Shown: in pieces, positions 8,782 through 16,616 of the stretch
Position numbering within the stretch: position 1 is the stretch's first letter
How the letters are laid out: every line of letters starts with the position of its first letter
Assembly (NCBI GenBank): GCA_036940085.1
Contig: JALLBK010000496.1
Location: 1-16,616, forward strand
Direction of reading: 5' to 3'
Source of the DNA: Discostella pseudostelligera
Taxonomy: Eukaryota > Bacillariophyta > Thalassiosirophyceae > Thalassiosirales > Thalassiosiraceae
DNA: 16,616 nt
Translations under genes and position numbers: made by a program
Notes under the pieces: generated by a model
Told to the model about the DNA's origin: nothing
The model's database searches: none
What the model saw: the letters and a program-made list of their open reading frames with translations, nothing else

Positions 8782-8905
8782 CAAGAAGTAGTTGTGCCAT
8801 TGACACCATGTCTGCCATTGCCAGGTGCCTGTGTCGTGTTCTTCAGAACTTGTCCTTTTGGCGATATTAAGCACGAGGACACCGTAGAAATAATCGTCAA
8901 TTTGA
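8779..8905. promoter_or_regulatory. Divergent promoter region between peptidase and amino acid transporter genes
   Basis: Only 127 bp separate the first ATG of the minus-strand peptidase from the first ATG of the plus-strand transporter, or 208 bp if the transporter starts at 8987. Both leaders and core promoters must fit here or overlap coding sequence. No TATA box or E2F-like element was recognised. Confidence 0.5.
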
Positions 8906-10627
8906 ATGCATCGTAGTGCACCGACAAATACAGAATGGCATAGTACGGATGCGGCAGCACATTATCGGCATCGGCAACAACACAGAATGGCGGCGGGCAC
9001 CATGATCGACGGCAATGAAAGCAAGCGCCAGGGCACCATATCCTCTGCTCGGCTGAACCTCCTCTCATCTATGGTTGGAGGTGGATGTCTCAGTCTGCCA
9101 TTAGCATTTCATCAAACTGGAAATATATTCGTCGGACCAATCATTTTGATCGTCACCGCTTTGTTGGCACATCAATCGATATTATTTCTAATCAAGGCCG
9201 GTGTTTATTCGACAACTAGCAGTGGAACTGATGAAGCCAATAATACGGAATCTCGACGGAATGATATACTTGGCAATAGAAAAGGAGTTACCTCGTACGA
9301 AAATGTGGCAAGTCATGCATTTGGACCCAAAGCACGCAAATGTGCCATGGCATTGGTATGCATCTGCTGCTACTTCGCTGCAGTGGGGTACGCAGTTCTG
9401 TTGCGGGATATGCTCGAGCCGATTGTGGATGCAATTGTAACACCTGCCGAGGGGGTAGGTGGTGGACCAACATTTGCAAGAAATGCAGCCATGTTACTGA
9501 TAATACTGTGCATATCTCCGTTGACTACATGGAGAAACTTGACAGCTTTGAAAGACGTCGGTGCAGCGTCGATGGCGGCAGTGTTAACTGTGGGATTATG
9601 CGTTGCATATCGTTCGATTGAGTGCCAAATGGGTGTTGGGGAAGATAATTCGTCAAAAATCGAAGATGTCGATGGCAGCATGCGGGCATTTCCACCATCC
9701 ATGAAAGAGTTGCTGGATGCCCTCCCGCTTTTTGTCTCATCGTATGTGTGCCATTTCAACGTGTTACCAATCCACAATGAATTGAAATGTCCTTCTTCTG
9801 ATCGTGTAAAACATTGGGTCCGCACTACCATCTGGCCAGCAACATTATTTTACTACGTGATCGGATTGTCGGGTAGTATGTTCGTCAAATGCACTGCTTC
9901 TGGATCGGTACAAGGAAACATACTATTGGATTTCGACGAGGACGATCAACTGTTGCTCCTGGGTCGACTGTGTCTAGCAATGACCATCACATTAGCATTT
10001 CCTATGGTAGTAATTCCGGCTAGAGATATCATAGTACGATCATTGCGAGGATCGTCATTTGGAATGCGGGAACATCAATCCGCACTGAACACCACAACCG
10101 ACGATGTTGCAGATCTGAATGAACTCACAATCGTCGATTTTGAGCCAATTGACATTAACAACACCAGAAATAATTTGGAAGAACCTCTATTGGTATTGGA
10201 ACATCAATCGGTGAGCACGATGAGCATGGCTGGGGAATCCGATGAATTCAATGAGAATAATATGCAAACATCATCAACGCAACTACGCGACGGCGATGCA
10301 GATAGCAAGGTATTAAGATCGATTGTAGCATTGCTTGTTTTCTGGTCAGCCGCCGGCGTTGCATGTTCGGTCCAAAGCATCGATGTTGTTTGGGACCTAG
10401 TAGGGAGCAGTTTTAGCATCATGATGGCGTTCTTGATTCCGTGCGGGGCATATCTCAAGCTTTCAAGACGGAGGAGGTTCGCTTTAGTTCAGGGTGGGAG
10501 GTTGGGATATAGAAAATGGATGGTATCTCGATCTGTTGCGTGGATGATGATTTTGATCTTTGTACCGCTCATGGTAATCTCCACTCTCAACGCTTGTTAC
10601 AATAGTTTCTTCAGCAACAGCAGATAA
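8906..10627 (+). CDS. Amino acid/auxin permease (AAAP/SLC38-like) transporter
   Basis: Single-exon gene for 573 residues with about ten to eleven hydrophobic segments. The first (residues about 47-70) contains SSMVGGGCLSLPLAFHQTG, the AAAP-type opening helix with its Gly-rich break and downstream Leu-Pro. Others lie near 75-98, 145-167, 192-206, 217-235, 270-290, 308-327, 351-371, 470-489, 495-517 and 541-563. Members move amino acids across plasma, vacuolar or lysosomal membranes, usually with H+ or Na+. The loop at about 380-468 is long, acidic and hydrophilic, the kind of insert found in vacuolar and SLC38-like members. The ATG at 8906 is the first in frame; a second at 8987 (MAAGTMIDG) would drop 27 residues with no loss of a membrane segment. 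Substrate and membrane cannot be assigned. It is divergent from the peptidase and convergent with the fibrillin gene. Confidence 0.8.
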   Translation: MHRSAPTNTEWHSTDAAAHYRHRQQHRMAAGTMIDGNESKRQGTISSARLNLLSSMVGGGCLSLPLAFHQTGNIFVGPIILIVTALLAHQSILFLIKAGVYSTTSSGTDEANNTESRRNDILGNRKGVTSYENVASHAFGPKARKCAMALVCICCYFAAVGYAVLLRDMLEPIVDAIVTPAEGVGGGPTFARNAAMLLIILCISPLTTWRNLTALKDVGAASMAAVLTVGLCVAYRSIECQMGVGEDNSSKIEDVDGSMRAFPPSMKELLDALPLFVSSYVCHFNVLPIHNELKCPSSDRVKHWVRTTIWPATLFYYVIGLSGSMFVKCTASGSVQGNILLDFDEDDQLLLLGRLCLAMTITLAFPMVVIPARDIIVRSLRGSSFGMREHQSALNTTTDDVADLNELTIVDFEPIDINNTRNNLEEPLLVLEHQSVSTMSMAGESDEFNENNMQTSSTQLRDGDADSKVLRSIVALLVFWSAAGVACSVQSIDVVWDLVGSSFSIMMAFLIPCGAYLKLSRRRRFALVQGGRLGYRKWMVSRSVAWMMILIFVPLMVISTLNACYNSFFSNSR

Positions 10628-10714
10628 ACGAAATAATTTGAATTGCCATATAATTATTGTTTGGTTGACAATTCTAATGGATGCTAATTGCATCATGATG
10701 TACCATATGTGATA

Positions 10715-11718
10715 TCATGCCCGTGTAAACACAAAGAAATTGTCATCAACGTCCCTCGTTATGCGCATGCCCTCATCGACATAAAATGTCCTCAAAATGG
10801 CTTTGGGAATGCTTCCACTAATCGCCTTGTACGCTTCACCAACCGGTATTTCCATTTCAGAATCATCCAGGTATTGGTCCAAAAATGGAACGTTCGACTT
10901 ATTAACCTTTGTGCCTCTAACCATCATCTCCCATGTCTCAGGGGCGATGACAGTCAAATCGGCACTGGTCACCACGGTCCCCTTCACTCTGAACGGCAAG
11001 CCCGGCATCAATCCCACACTTAAGTCATACTCACTTATTAGTTCTTTATTATCTTTGTCAATTATTTGACGAACTTTTCCCACTTGTGAGGCAGTTGTGG
11101 CCCTATTCAGATTGTCGATAGAAAAAGTTAGATGAAATGGAAAATAATACATGGATGTTGTGCACTGGAAACAAGGAACAAGTTCTCTCTACCTTACCTG
11201 TCATGTATCGTAAAGGCATTTTCAGCAACCGCTTTATTGTCATCTCCCAAAAAGGCACGGATGGCTAGGAAAAAAGGAGAGGAGCGAAACGATTGCGTCG
11301 AGGAGTAGCAAAGTTCCCAATCTCCCTGACTGTTGAGCGCCGGGTCAGCTGTCGGATTCAACGCCTCCAACTGAGTGACAAGATCGACGACCAAATTATT
11401 CTCTTCGGTGGAGGCACATGCACCACGGTTTGTTACAGATGCAAGTAGTATTAACTCGCGCTTTAATTCATCGCGAATGACCGCATCATCTTCGTCGGTA
11501 TCAACAGATACTCGCTTTTCAGTGCCCAAGTCGTCGGAATCGTAATCGGAGGGTGCAGGATCGTCGGGCATGGAGAGGCGTAGTTGTTGCTGACCGTGGC
11601 GAGACGACAACACCCGCGACCGCGAGGGTGACGCAGGGGTGAACGAGCAAGCAATATCACCGCCATTGATGACAAAACCGATGAGTATGGATATGGATAT
11701 GGACGTCAACATCGTCAT
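10715..11718 (-). CDS. Plastid lipid-associated protein (PAP/fibrillin family)
   Basis: Two exons on the minus strand, 11718-11198 and 11102-10715, give 302 residues. Fibrillins are structural lipid-binding proteins of plastoglobules and thylakoids. Residues 1-24 form a hydrophobic signal peptide, followed by ACSFTP, which resembles the diatom plastid motif with Phe after the cleavage point; import across complex-plastid membranes is inferred. The mature part shows the family pattern: a helical segment ending in [14 protein letters not shown], then [17 protein letters not shown] (the W-x-L-x-Y-S strand), then the lipocalin-like second half. The 95-bp intron has donor CAG|GTAAGG, a CTAAC branch site, a T-rich tract and acceptor CTGAATAG. 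A nearer candidate acceptor (TTTCCAG) would break the frame. The exon 2 frame also stays open back through the intron, but that stretch has no family similarity. Residues 50-75 are acidic and low in complexity. Confidence 0.78.
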
Positions 11719-11759
11719 GGTCTGAAGGACTGTTTAGGCGTAGGTGTATGATAAGTGGG

Positions 11760-11801
11760 TCGGCGGTCGGCGGTCGGCGGTCGGCGGTCGGCGGTCGGCG
11801 G
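11760..11801 (+). repeat. 7-bp tandem repeat, unit CGGCGGT, about six copies
   Basis: Five perfect CGGCGGT units followed by CGGCGG. The unit does not divide by three and the tract starts about 40 bp upstream of the fibrillin ATG, so it is leader or promoter DNA. Copy number in such tracts is usually variable. Confidence 0.9.
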
Positions 11802-11842
11802 CTTTCATGGAGTTCTTCTTGTTGGCTGGATGCGTCACCATG

Positions 11843-11855
11843 TCTCCCGCCAAAT
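11843..11855 (-). promoter_or_regulatory. E2F/DP-like element, copy 3
   Basis: TCTCCCGCCAAAT on the plus strand, identical over 13 bases to copy 1 and to copy 4. It lies about 125 bp upstream of the fibrillin start, oriented as TTTGGCGGGAGA on that gene's sense strand. Confidence 0.45.
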
Positions 11856-12097
11856 CCCGAAGGTGCACTTGAAGTTGTATCCGTCTGTCCGCTGACTGTG
11901 AGGGTCCACCGTCCGTTATCGGTGAATCGAGTCATATCATCCGTTGACCGACGCGACGCCCGGCTCGGACGGAAGACAGACACAAGAGAGAGGGAAGGGA
12001 CATGACAAAGAAGATGAATAGCTTGCACAAACATTGAGTTTGATGACATCAGAAGTAGATTTATCGAGGATGAACATATTTAATAATGACAAATAAA

Positions 12098-13821
12098 TCA
12101 TGAAGAAGTCTCGATTGGAATTCCTGCAGAATTTAATGCATCCTTCACCCATTGTGGTACGTCTTGACCTCCGTTCTCGTTCCCTCGGTATTGATCCCTG
12201 ACAAATGATCTTGCAAAGTCACCATACGAATCCTTTTCAATCGCATCTCTCATTTTCCGATTCAATGTCATCATATATGCAAGATTGTGGTGTGTGACCA
12301 AGGAAATAGCTAGTGGACTGTCGTTTTTCAACATTGCATGCAATCTTGCTCTAGAGTACCCACCTTCCCCATTTCCATCGAAACAAGCCATACATTTGCA
12401 TCCTTTCATTATCACTCTATAATCTTCAGCGCAATTGTGGCCTTTTAGCCGCAAGACACCCGGGGCCTCGCCGTCCACCAAGGCAACACCGAACCTTGCA
12501 GTGCGTGTGGGGTACACGCAGTCATACATGTCTACGCCCAAAGCTGTGCAGACCACCAAATCCAAAGGATATCCCACTCCCATCAAATATCTAGGTTTGT
12601 TATCTGGTAATGCACGACAACAATGATCAACTACCCTCCAAAAATCATCCTTCGACTCTCCACCTGCTAACCCCCCAATGGCATATCCTGGTGCTTTATC
12701 ATCTCGCAACCGAAAGCCTGCGAGACAAATGTCACGCAAACCCCCAGGACTAATATCCAGACCACCCTGCACTATAGGGAATAAGTTTTGATCATGTGGA
12801 CGGCGATGGGCAGAGAAGCACCTGTCCAACCATCTCAACTAATGGAACGATGAAAGATGAATTATTGGTACATGACTTCATTAGGACACATGACAAAATA
12901 ACGATAGCAACTTACTGTACGTAAGGTGGCAATTCGAAAACGATTAGTATCAGTTTCAACGGAGGACACGACATCATCAAGCGCCATCATGATATCGGAA
13001 CCAATATTGTTTTGATGATAGATGCTATCTTCGGGACGAAGTAGCATTCGTTGGGATTTCCGTGTTTCAGTTGAGCCAGATGCACCCGGCCGCTTACTAC
13101 CTGATGAGACCACATCTTTTTCACTGCCATGTTCATCGTTGACGTTCTTGTCGGCATTATCCGCGTAAGGATTCTCAAACGCCACACCCTCCTCTGTAAT
13201 CTCTGCCAGCTTCAGTAACGAGACCATCTGGAATCCCCCACTGTCCGTTAGGATGTTTCGATCCCACCCCATGAATTCATGCAATCCACCCTCCTTCCCA
13301 ACATTTCGAATCAATTCTGTTCCTGGTTGCAAGGCTAAATGATAGGTATTTGACAATATGATTTGATTATCCAATGCAGTACTGTTTGTGACATCCATCG
13401 GTGTCAAACCCTTCAATGTGCCCTTGGTGCCAACGGGCATGAAGACGGGCGTAGACACTGGTCCATGAGGTAGATGAACAGTTGTATATCGCGCTCTACC
13501 AGATGTTGCATGGACATGAAATACCAGGGCAGGATGGGGAGGTTGAAACGTCGGTGGGGAATTTTCCGGAACGAGGGGAAGAGGTGGTGCAGCTGTAACA
13601 TGATCGTCGGATGAAGGGTACGGAAAACTTTTGCCCCAAGATATAGGCTTCGTCCAATCTATACTGCTGATCTCACTGGGGAGCTTGGTGAAGTCTTTTT
13701 CGTCGGCGATGTACTCCGGATTTGTTTCCGGTGGGTTGGGAAGAGGAGCCGGAGCCGACGCCATGGCCATCGTCGCCATGTTGTTATGTTGGGGTTGTGT
13801 TATCGTCGTCGCCATCGCCAT
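12098..13821 (-). CDS. QTRT1: Queuine tRNA-ribosyltransferase catalytic subunit (eukaryotic TGT)
   Basis: Two exons on the minus strand, 13821-12916 and 12838-12098, joined in phase 0 across a 77-bp intron (GTAAGT to CCATTAG), give 548 residues. The enzyme exchanges guanine 34 of GUN-anticodon tRNAs for queuine, acting with the QTRT2 subunit. Key residues are visible: TDSGGFQ with the general-base Asp at 193; [28 protein letters not shown] with the nucleophile Asp at 408; and a zinc site of Cys 449, 451 and 454 plus His 486 (THHN). The closeness to the eukaryotic catalytic subunit, including the full active site, argues against QTRT2. Two things differ from the usual form: an N-terminal extension of about 95 Pro- and Ala-rich residues, and an insert of about 38 charged residues at 221-258 between the EEGVAF strand and the LLRPEDS helix. 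Residue numbers assume the ATG at 13821; Met 15 and Met 18 are alternatives. Confidence 0.93.
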
Positions 13822-13848
13822 CGGATATCGACTTTGATCTGCACCTAC

Positions 13849-13861
13849 TCTCCCGCCAAAT
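13849..13861 (-). promoter_or_regulatory. E2F/DP-like element, copy 4
   Basis: TCTCCCGCCAAAT on the plus strand, only 27 bp upstream of the TGT ATG, so it lies in the leader or at the transcription start. Its 3' flank (AATTCGGA) resembles that of copy 1 (TTTCGGA). Confidence 0.45.
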
Positions 13862-13907
13862 AATTCGGAGGAACTTTTACATAGGAGTTTGTATCTCTTG
13901 ACTCACC

Positions 13908-13921
13908 TCTCCCGCCAAAAT
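13908..13921 (-). promoter_or_regulatory. E2F/DP-like element, copy 5
   Basis: TCTCCCGCCAAAAT on the plus strand, about 86 bp upstream of the TGT ATG, paired with copy 4. The TGACTCA sequence ends 2 bp before it. Confidence 0.45.
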
Positions 13922-14009
13922 AACCGGCACGGTGCACCAACCCTTTGCCCTTTGCTTCTACAATGAATGATAACGAGCCAGAATGTGAAATGGATATGTC
14001 TTATAAGAA

Positions 14010-16385
14010 TTATTTGATTGGCTTATCATTCGCTTCTATCGGGGCAGTAGACAAGTCCTTCTCCTTCACCAAATCATTGTTCGATCTAGCCATTTCTTTC
14101 AGCAGCATCCTACACTCCGCAAGCAACTTTTGCCGGTCTGTATTCTTCATCTCTGCACTCGCAGCAAGATACGCCTCCTTTGCTGCAAGCTTCCTCTCCA
14201 CACTCGCGAGGTTGTCTCTCATCTTATTCAGCAATTCCTTCGCACGATCATTGTACTTGAACATGCCGTAGAACATGTCGAAGGTATCATTCGTTGTCAT
14301 ATCCGCAACGTCGCAGAGTGCAGCATACTCTCTGGAACTAACCGGAGATACGGGTAGCAAATTCCTATCTAATAGTCGTCCTGTCAAGTGGGTGACAAAC
14401 TCTGCATCGGCGACATAATTATCATGATCCTCAGATGCCATTTCTACCATTTGGCATCGTGCTCGTTCAAAGGTGGCAAGGAAGCAGTTGGCACGACGTG
14501 TGTCACTTATCCTAACTTTTTCAAATACAAAAGGAACGCCATCCAATGACAAACCTGGTCCAAACATTGGATTGGTACACAAGATATCTGTATCCTGTGG
14601 CAACATGCGGGTAAGGATTGTTCGGGGGTAGACGTTCAGTGGACACACTTCCACAATCAATTTGTTCCGTAGCTTATCCAACGGGAGGGATTCCATAGTT
14701 TCCTCAAGCTCAATCATTGGTACTGCCATGACGACCACATCCAGTCCTTGGAGAAAATTTATCATATCGAACGTTGGATAGTATTCGACGTTATTTTCAT
14801 CCGCTTCTTTTGACTGCGTCGTAAATTACAACATTAGTCGATGGAAAGGGCGAAAAATGATTATTAACAAACTATTCAGATGGTTTGAACTCACCTTATC
14901 GAATGGATCGATGCATCGAACTTTGTGATGTGACGACATCTGCTTCGATAGATACTGGCCAAAGGCTCCATACCCAACAAATCCAACATTCAATTGCCTC
15001 GCCTCATCATCATCGCTCGGCAAGCTCTTCAACCGCAATTCAGTCATCGTCTCATCATGTGCCTTCCCGACATTGGCCGCATTCAATGCCTCCACAGCCT
15101 CGGCTACCGGACCAACCAATCGTGAATTGGCGGGGTATGATCCCAACACACGGCAGTAATCACTCTGTTCGCGCAAATGATGCAATGCATTCTGCACATC
15201 CTCATCCAGCTCCGAGGAGAGAATATCCAGGTAGAAGCAATATCGAAAACGTGGCAATTCTTCAGTACCACCACCGCCCTTTCCCGATGACGACGAAGAC
15301 GAGGATGACAACCCTCCCACTTTTATCTTACGAAAGCGCAAATAATTCAATAATGCCGCACTCATCGGCCGTGATTCAATCTTGCTCATATCAATATCCC
15401 GTAATGAAAAGCATGCTAAACTCTTGTACAATGCCCCAGCATTATTCGGTAATGTAAACACCAACGATGTCTTGGACGGGATCTTCTTGTTTAGATATTG
15501 TGTCACTCCTCGTCGTCCCAATAACAAGAAGCGTGTGAAGTTACTATCATCATCTTCAATACCCTCCTCTTTACATTCCAATCCAAACGTCATCCCAGCA
15601 AGATTTGATGCAATGGCCGCGGTATTTTCAGGTGTACATCCTTCTGGCAATTCATTGCCCACTTCTCCCTTCTTTTTCTCCCCATTCATCGCCGAACTAA
15701 TCATCTTGGCACTCCCCGCAGTATCATACGTTGCTTTCGGTACAATTCCTCGTGCTCTCAAATAAGTATCACATTGACTCAATGCCTGCGGGTGAGATAT
15801 AGCATACTTAATATTCTTCACATCCAATCCTGGCTTGGTCAATAGACAATGCCGTACTCGAAAATCATGTTCAGCCACAATCGTCAAATCGTACCGGAGC
15901 ATCAAATCATAATTTTCATGAATCGATCCCCCCAATGAATTTTCGATGGGTACAATGGCATAATCGCATTCGTTCGATGCCACGGCCCGATAGCAGGATT
16001 CGAAGTTGGGTCGGGGTACGGCGATGACGTTGGGGCCGAGAAGTTCCCGGAGTGATTTTTCAGAGTAGGCGCCTGCTTCGCCCTGGAAGGCTACGCGGAT
16101 GATGATTGGTTTGTTGTTGTTGCTACTTCTACTGCTGTTGGCAGTAGTGGTTGAAGAAGAAGTAGATGGAGATGAAGAGGATTTGACAGTGGCAGCAGTT
16201 CCAGATGGGGAAATGATGGCACCTCCTCGAGGATGGAAGGCGCGTCGTCGACTGCCGGTGGCTGATGATGGTATTCTATTTATGTGGCCACCTGCCGATG
16301 ATGCTGCGCTGCTGCTGCTCCCCGCGACAACGGAGGCTATTACCGCCAATACTGACAGCAGCAAGACTTTTGAAGCGGGAGACAT
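14010..16385 (-). CDS. Plastid bifunctional arogenate/prephenate dehydratase - arogenate dehydrogenase fusion
   Basis: Two exons on the minus strand, 16385-14895 and 14813-14010, joined in phase 0 across an 81-bp intron (GTGAGT to GACGCAG), give 764 residues. A signal peptide (about 1-22) and RRRAFHP at 46-52 suggest diatom-type plastid import. Residues about 96-290 are a PheA-type dehydratase: VAFQGEAGAYSE, PIENSLGGSIHENYD, ISHPQALSQC, and the catalytic TRF at 284-286. An ACT domain follows (about 305-420) with the Phe-binding ESRP at 337-340 and a Ser/Gly-rich insert at 360-373. A TyrA-type dehydrogenase starts near 466 with GYGAFG (471-476) for NAD(P) and continues across the splice with DILCTNPMFGP and a plant-like arogenate dehydrogenase C-terminus. 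It would make Phe and Tyr from the same precursor. Arogenate rather than prephenate as substrate is inferred from plant resemblance. The C-terminal 70 residues look coiled-coil. Confidence 0.88.
14814..14894 (-). other. Intron within the TyrA domain of the fusion gene
   Basis: 81 bp, phase 0, donor AAG|GTGAGT and acceptor GACGCAG|TCA. It falls just after the dinucleotide-binding beta-alpha-beta unit, so both enzyme domains are on one transcript rather than two adjacent genes. Retaining the intron would end the protein soon after the donor. Confidence 0.8.
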
Positions 16386-16616
16386 TGCTGAATTCGTATT
16401 GAAGAGACCGCCTATAACTCGATCCTTCCCTCCCCGCAGCGTCGGTGACGGTAATTTGATGGAGTATGAATTATCGATGATCGATGTCGTCGATGTCTAG
16501 TTGTGTTGTTGGAGTTGCTTGGTTGAATGAGGTTGCTTGTTGTTGTGAGTTGTTGTTGCTATTGGGTGGCTACCGTAAATCACTTTCGCTGGTCTAAATT
16601 TATTTTTGGCGAATTC
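16386..16616 (-). promoter_or_regulatory. Upstream region of the fusion gene
   Basis: These 231 bp run to the window edge. The stretch 16500-16560 is rich in TTG/GTT (AAC-rich on the gene's sense strand). A weak E2F-like TTTTTGGCGAA lies at 16603-16613, beside a terminal GAATTC. No TATA box or gene was recognised. Confidence 0.35.

Larger units (their letters stand above)
11719..12097. promoter_or_regulatory. Fibrillin promoter and TGT 3' flank
   Basis: These 379 bp between two same-strand genes contain a 7-bp tandem repeat and one exact E2F-like element, both listed separately. The end near 12097 is A/T-rich and should hold the 3' UTR of the TGT gene. No gene is supported. Confidence 0.5.
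13822..14009 (-). promoter_or_regulatory. TGT promoter region
   Basis: These 188 bp lie between the 3' end of the fusion gene and the TGT start, both on the minus strand. They hold two E2F-like elements 59 bp apart. A bZIP/AP-1-like TGACTCA at 13899-13905 sits next to the distal one. No coding content was recognised. Confidence 0.5.

Noticed and set aside
8779..8874. Longer N-terminus of the peptidase starting at 8874
   Set aside because: The first codon is GTG on the minus strand; no in-frame ATG exists before 8778.
11103..11197. Separate small gene starting MYYFPFH upstream of fibrillin exon 2
   Set aside because: The stretch is the intron read through in the exon 2 frame. It carries a branch site, a pyrimidine tract and an acceptor, and splicing gives a standard fibrillin.
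16373..16385. ATGTCTCCCGC at the fusion-gene start as another E2F-like element
   Set aside because: It matches only TCTCCCGC, lacks the CAAA half, and encodes the first residues of the protein.
16099..16500. 133-residue plus-strand frame with a poly-Leu start
   Set aside because: It is the antisense of the Ser/Asn-rich transit region of the fusion enzyme; the Leu run mirrors serine and asparagine codons.
1..16616. Mobile elements, CRISPR arrays, tRNA or rRNA genes, viral genes
   Set aside because: No transposase, terminal repeats, regular spacer arrays, tRNA-like cloverleaf boxes or viral hallmark proteins were recognised on either strand by eye; a covariance-model scan could still find a small RNA.

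Overview
The window looks like nuclear DNA of a photosynthetic stramenopile, most likely a centric diatom close to Thalassiosira. The evidence is: mixed-strand, closely packed genes with short GT-AG introns (77 to 141 bp); two proteins that start with a signal peptide followed by an AF or SF motif of the kind that marks diatom plastid import; TTAGGG-type telomeric sequence; and plant-like plastid enzymes. The species is an inference. One ambiguous base (N) lies at 7262.

Layout, left to right. Positions 1-188 hold the last two exons of a plus-strand gene cut by the window edge. Positions 492-4874 (+) are a single-exon RPAP1/MINIYO-like gene, a factor for RNA polymerase II assembly and import. 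Converging on it is a three-exon minus-strand gene (7012-5032) for a TRF-like protein with a C-terminal telobox Myb domain; its first intron carries two perfect telomeric TTAGGGTTA sites within a degenerate telomere-like tract. A 494-bp non-coding stretch follows. Next is a three-exon minus-strand gene (8778-7507) for a HELCH zinc-metallopeptidase-like protein, divergent from a single-exon AAAP-type amino acid transporter (8906-10627, +). Three minus-strand genes complete the window: a plastid PAP/fibrillin (11718-10715, two exons), the catalytic subunit of queuine tRNA-ribosyltransferase (13821-12098, two exons), and a plastid-targeted fusion of arogenate/prephenate dehydratase with arogenate dehydrogenase (16385-14010, two exons).

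Introns were placed by hand from GT-AG signals, frame continuity and recalled family similarity. All five multi-exon models that are complete in the window give uninterrupted frames whose summed exon lengths divide by three. The genes do not form one pathway: they cover transcription, telomere binding, tRNA modification, amino acid transport, aromatic amino acid synthesis and plastid lipid structures. What links several of them is a shared promoter element, TCTCCCGCCAAA (reverse complement TTTGGCGGGAGA), an E2F/DP-like site found upstream of RPAP1 (two), fibrillin (one) and TGT (two), with weaker relatives upstream of the TRF-like gene.

No tRNA, rRNA, CRISPR array, transposon or viral gene was seen. 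The two most interesting points are the telomeric-repeat intron inside a gene for a telomere-repeat-binding protein, and the Phe/Tyr branch-point fusion enzyme.
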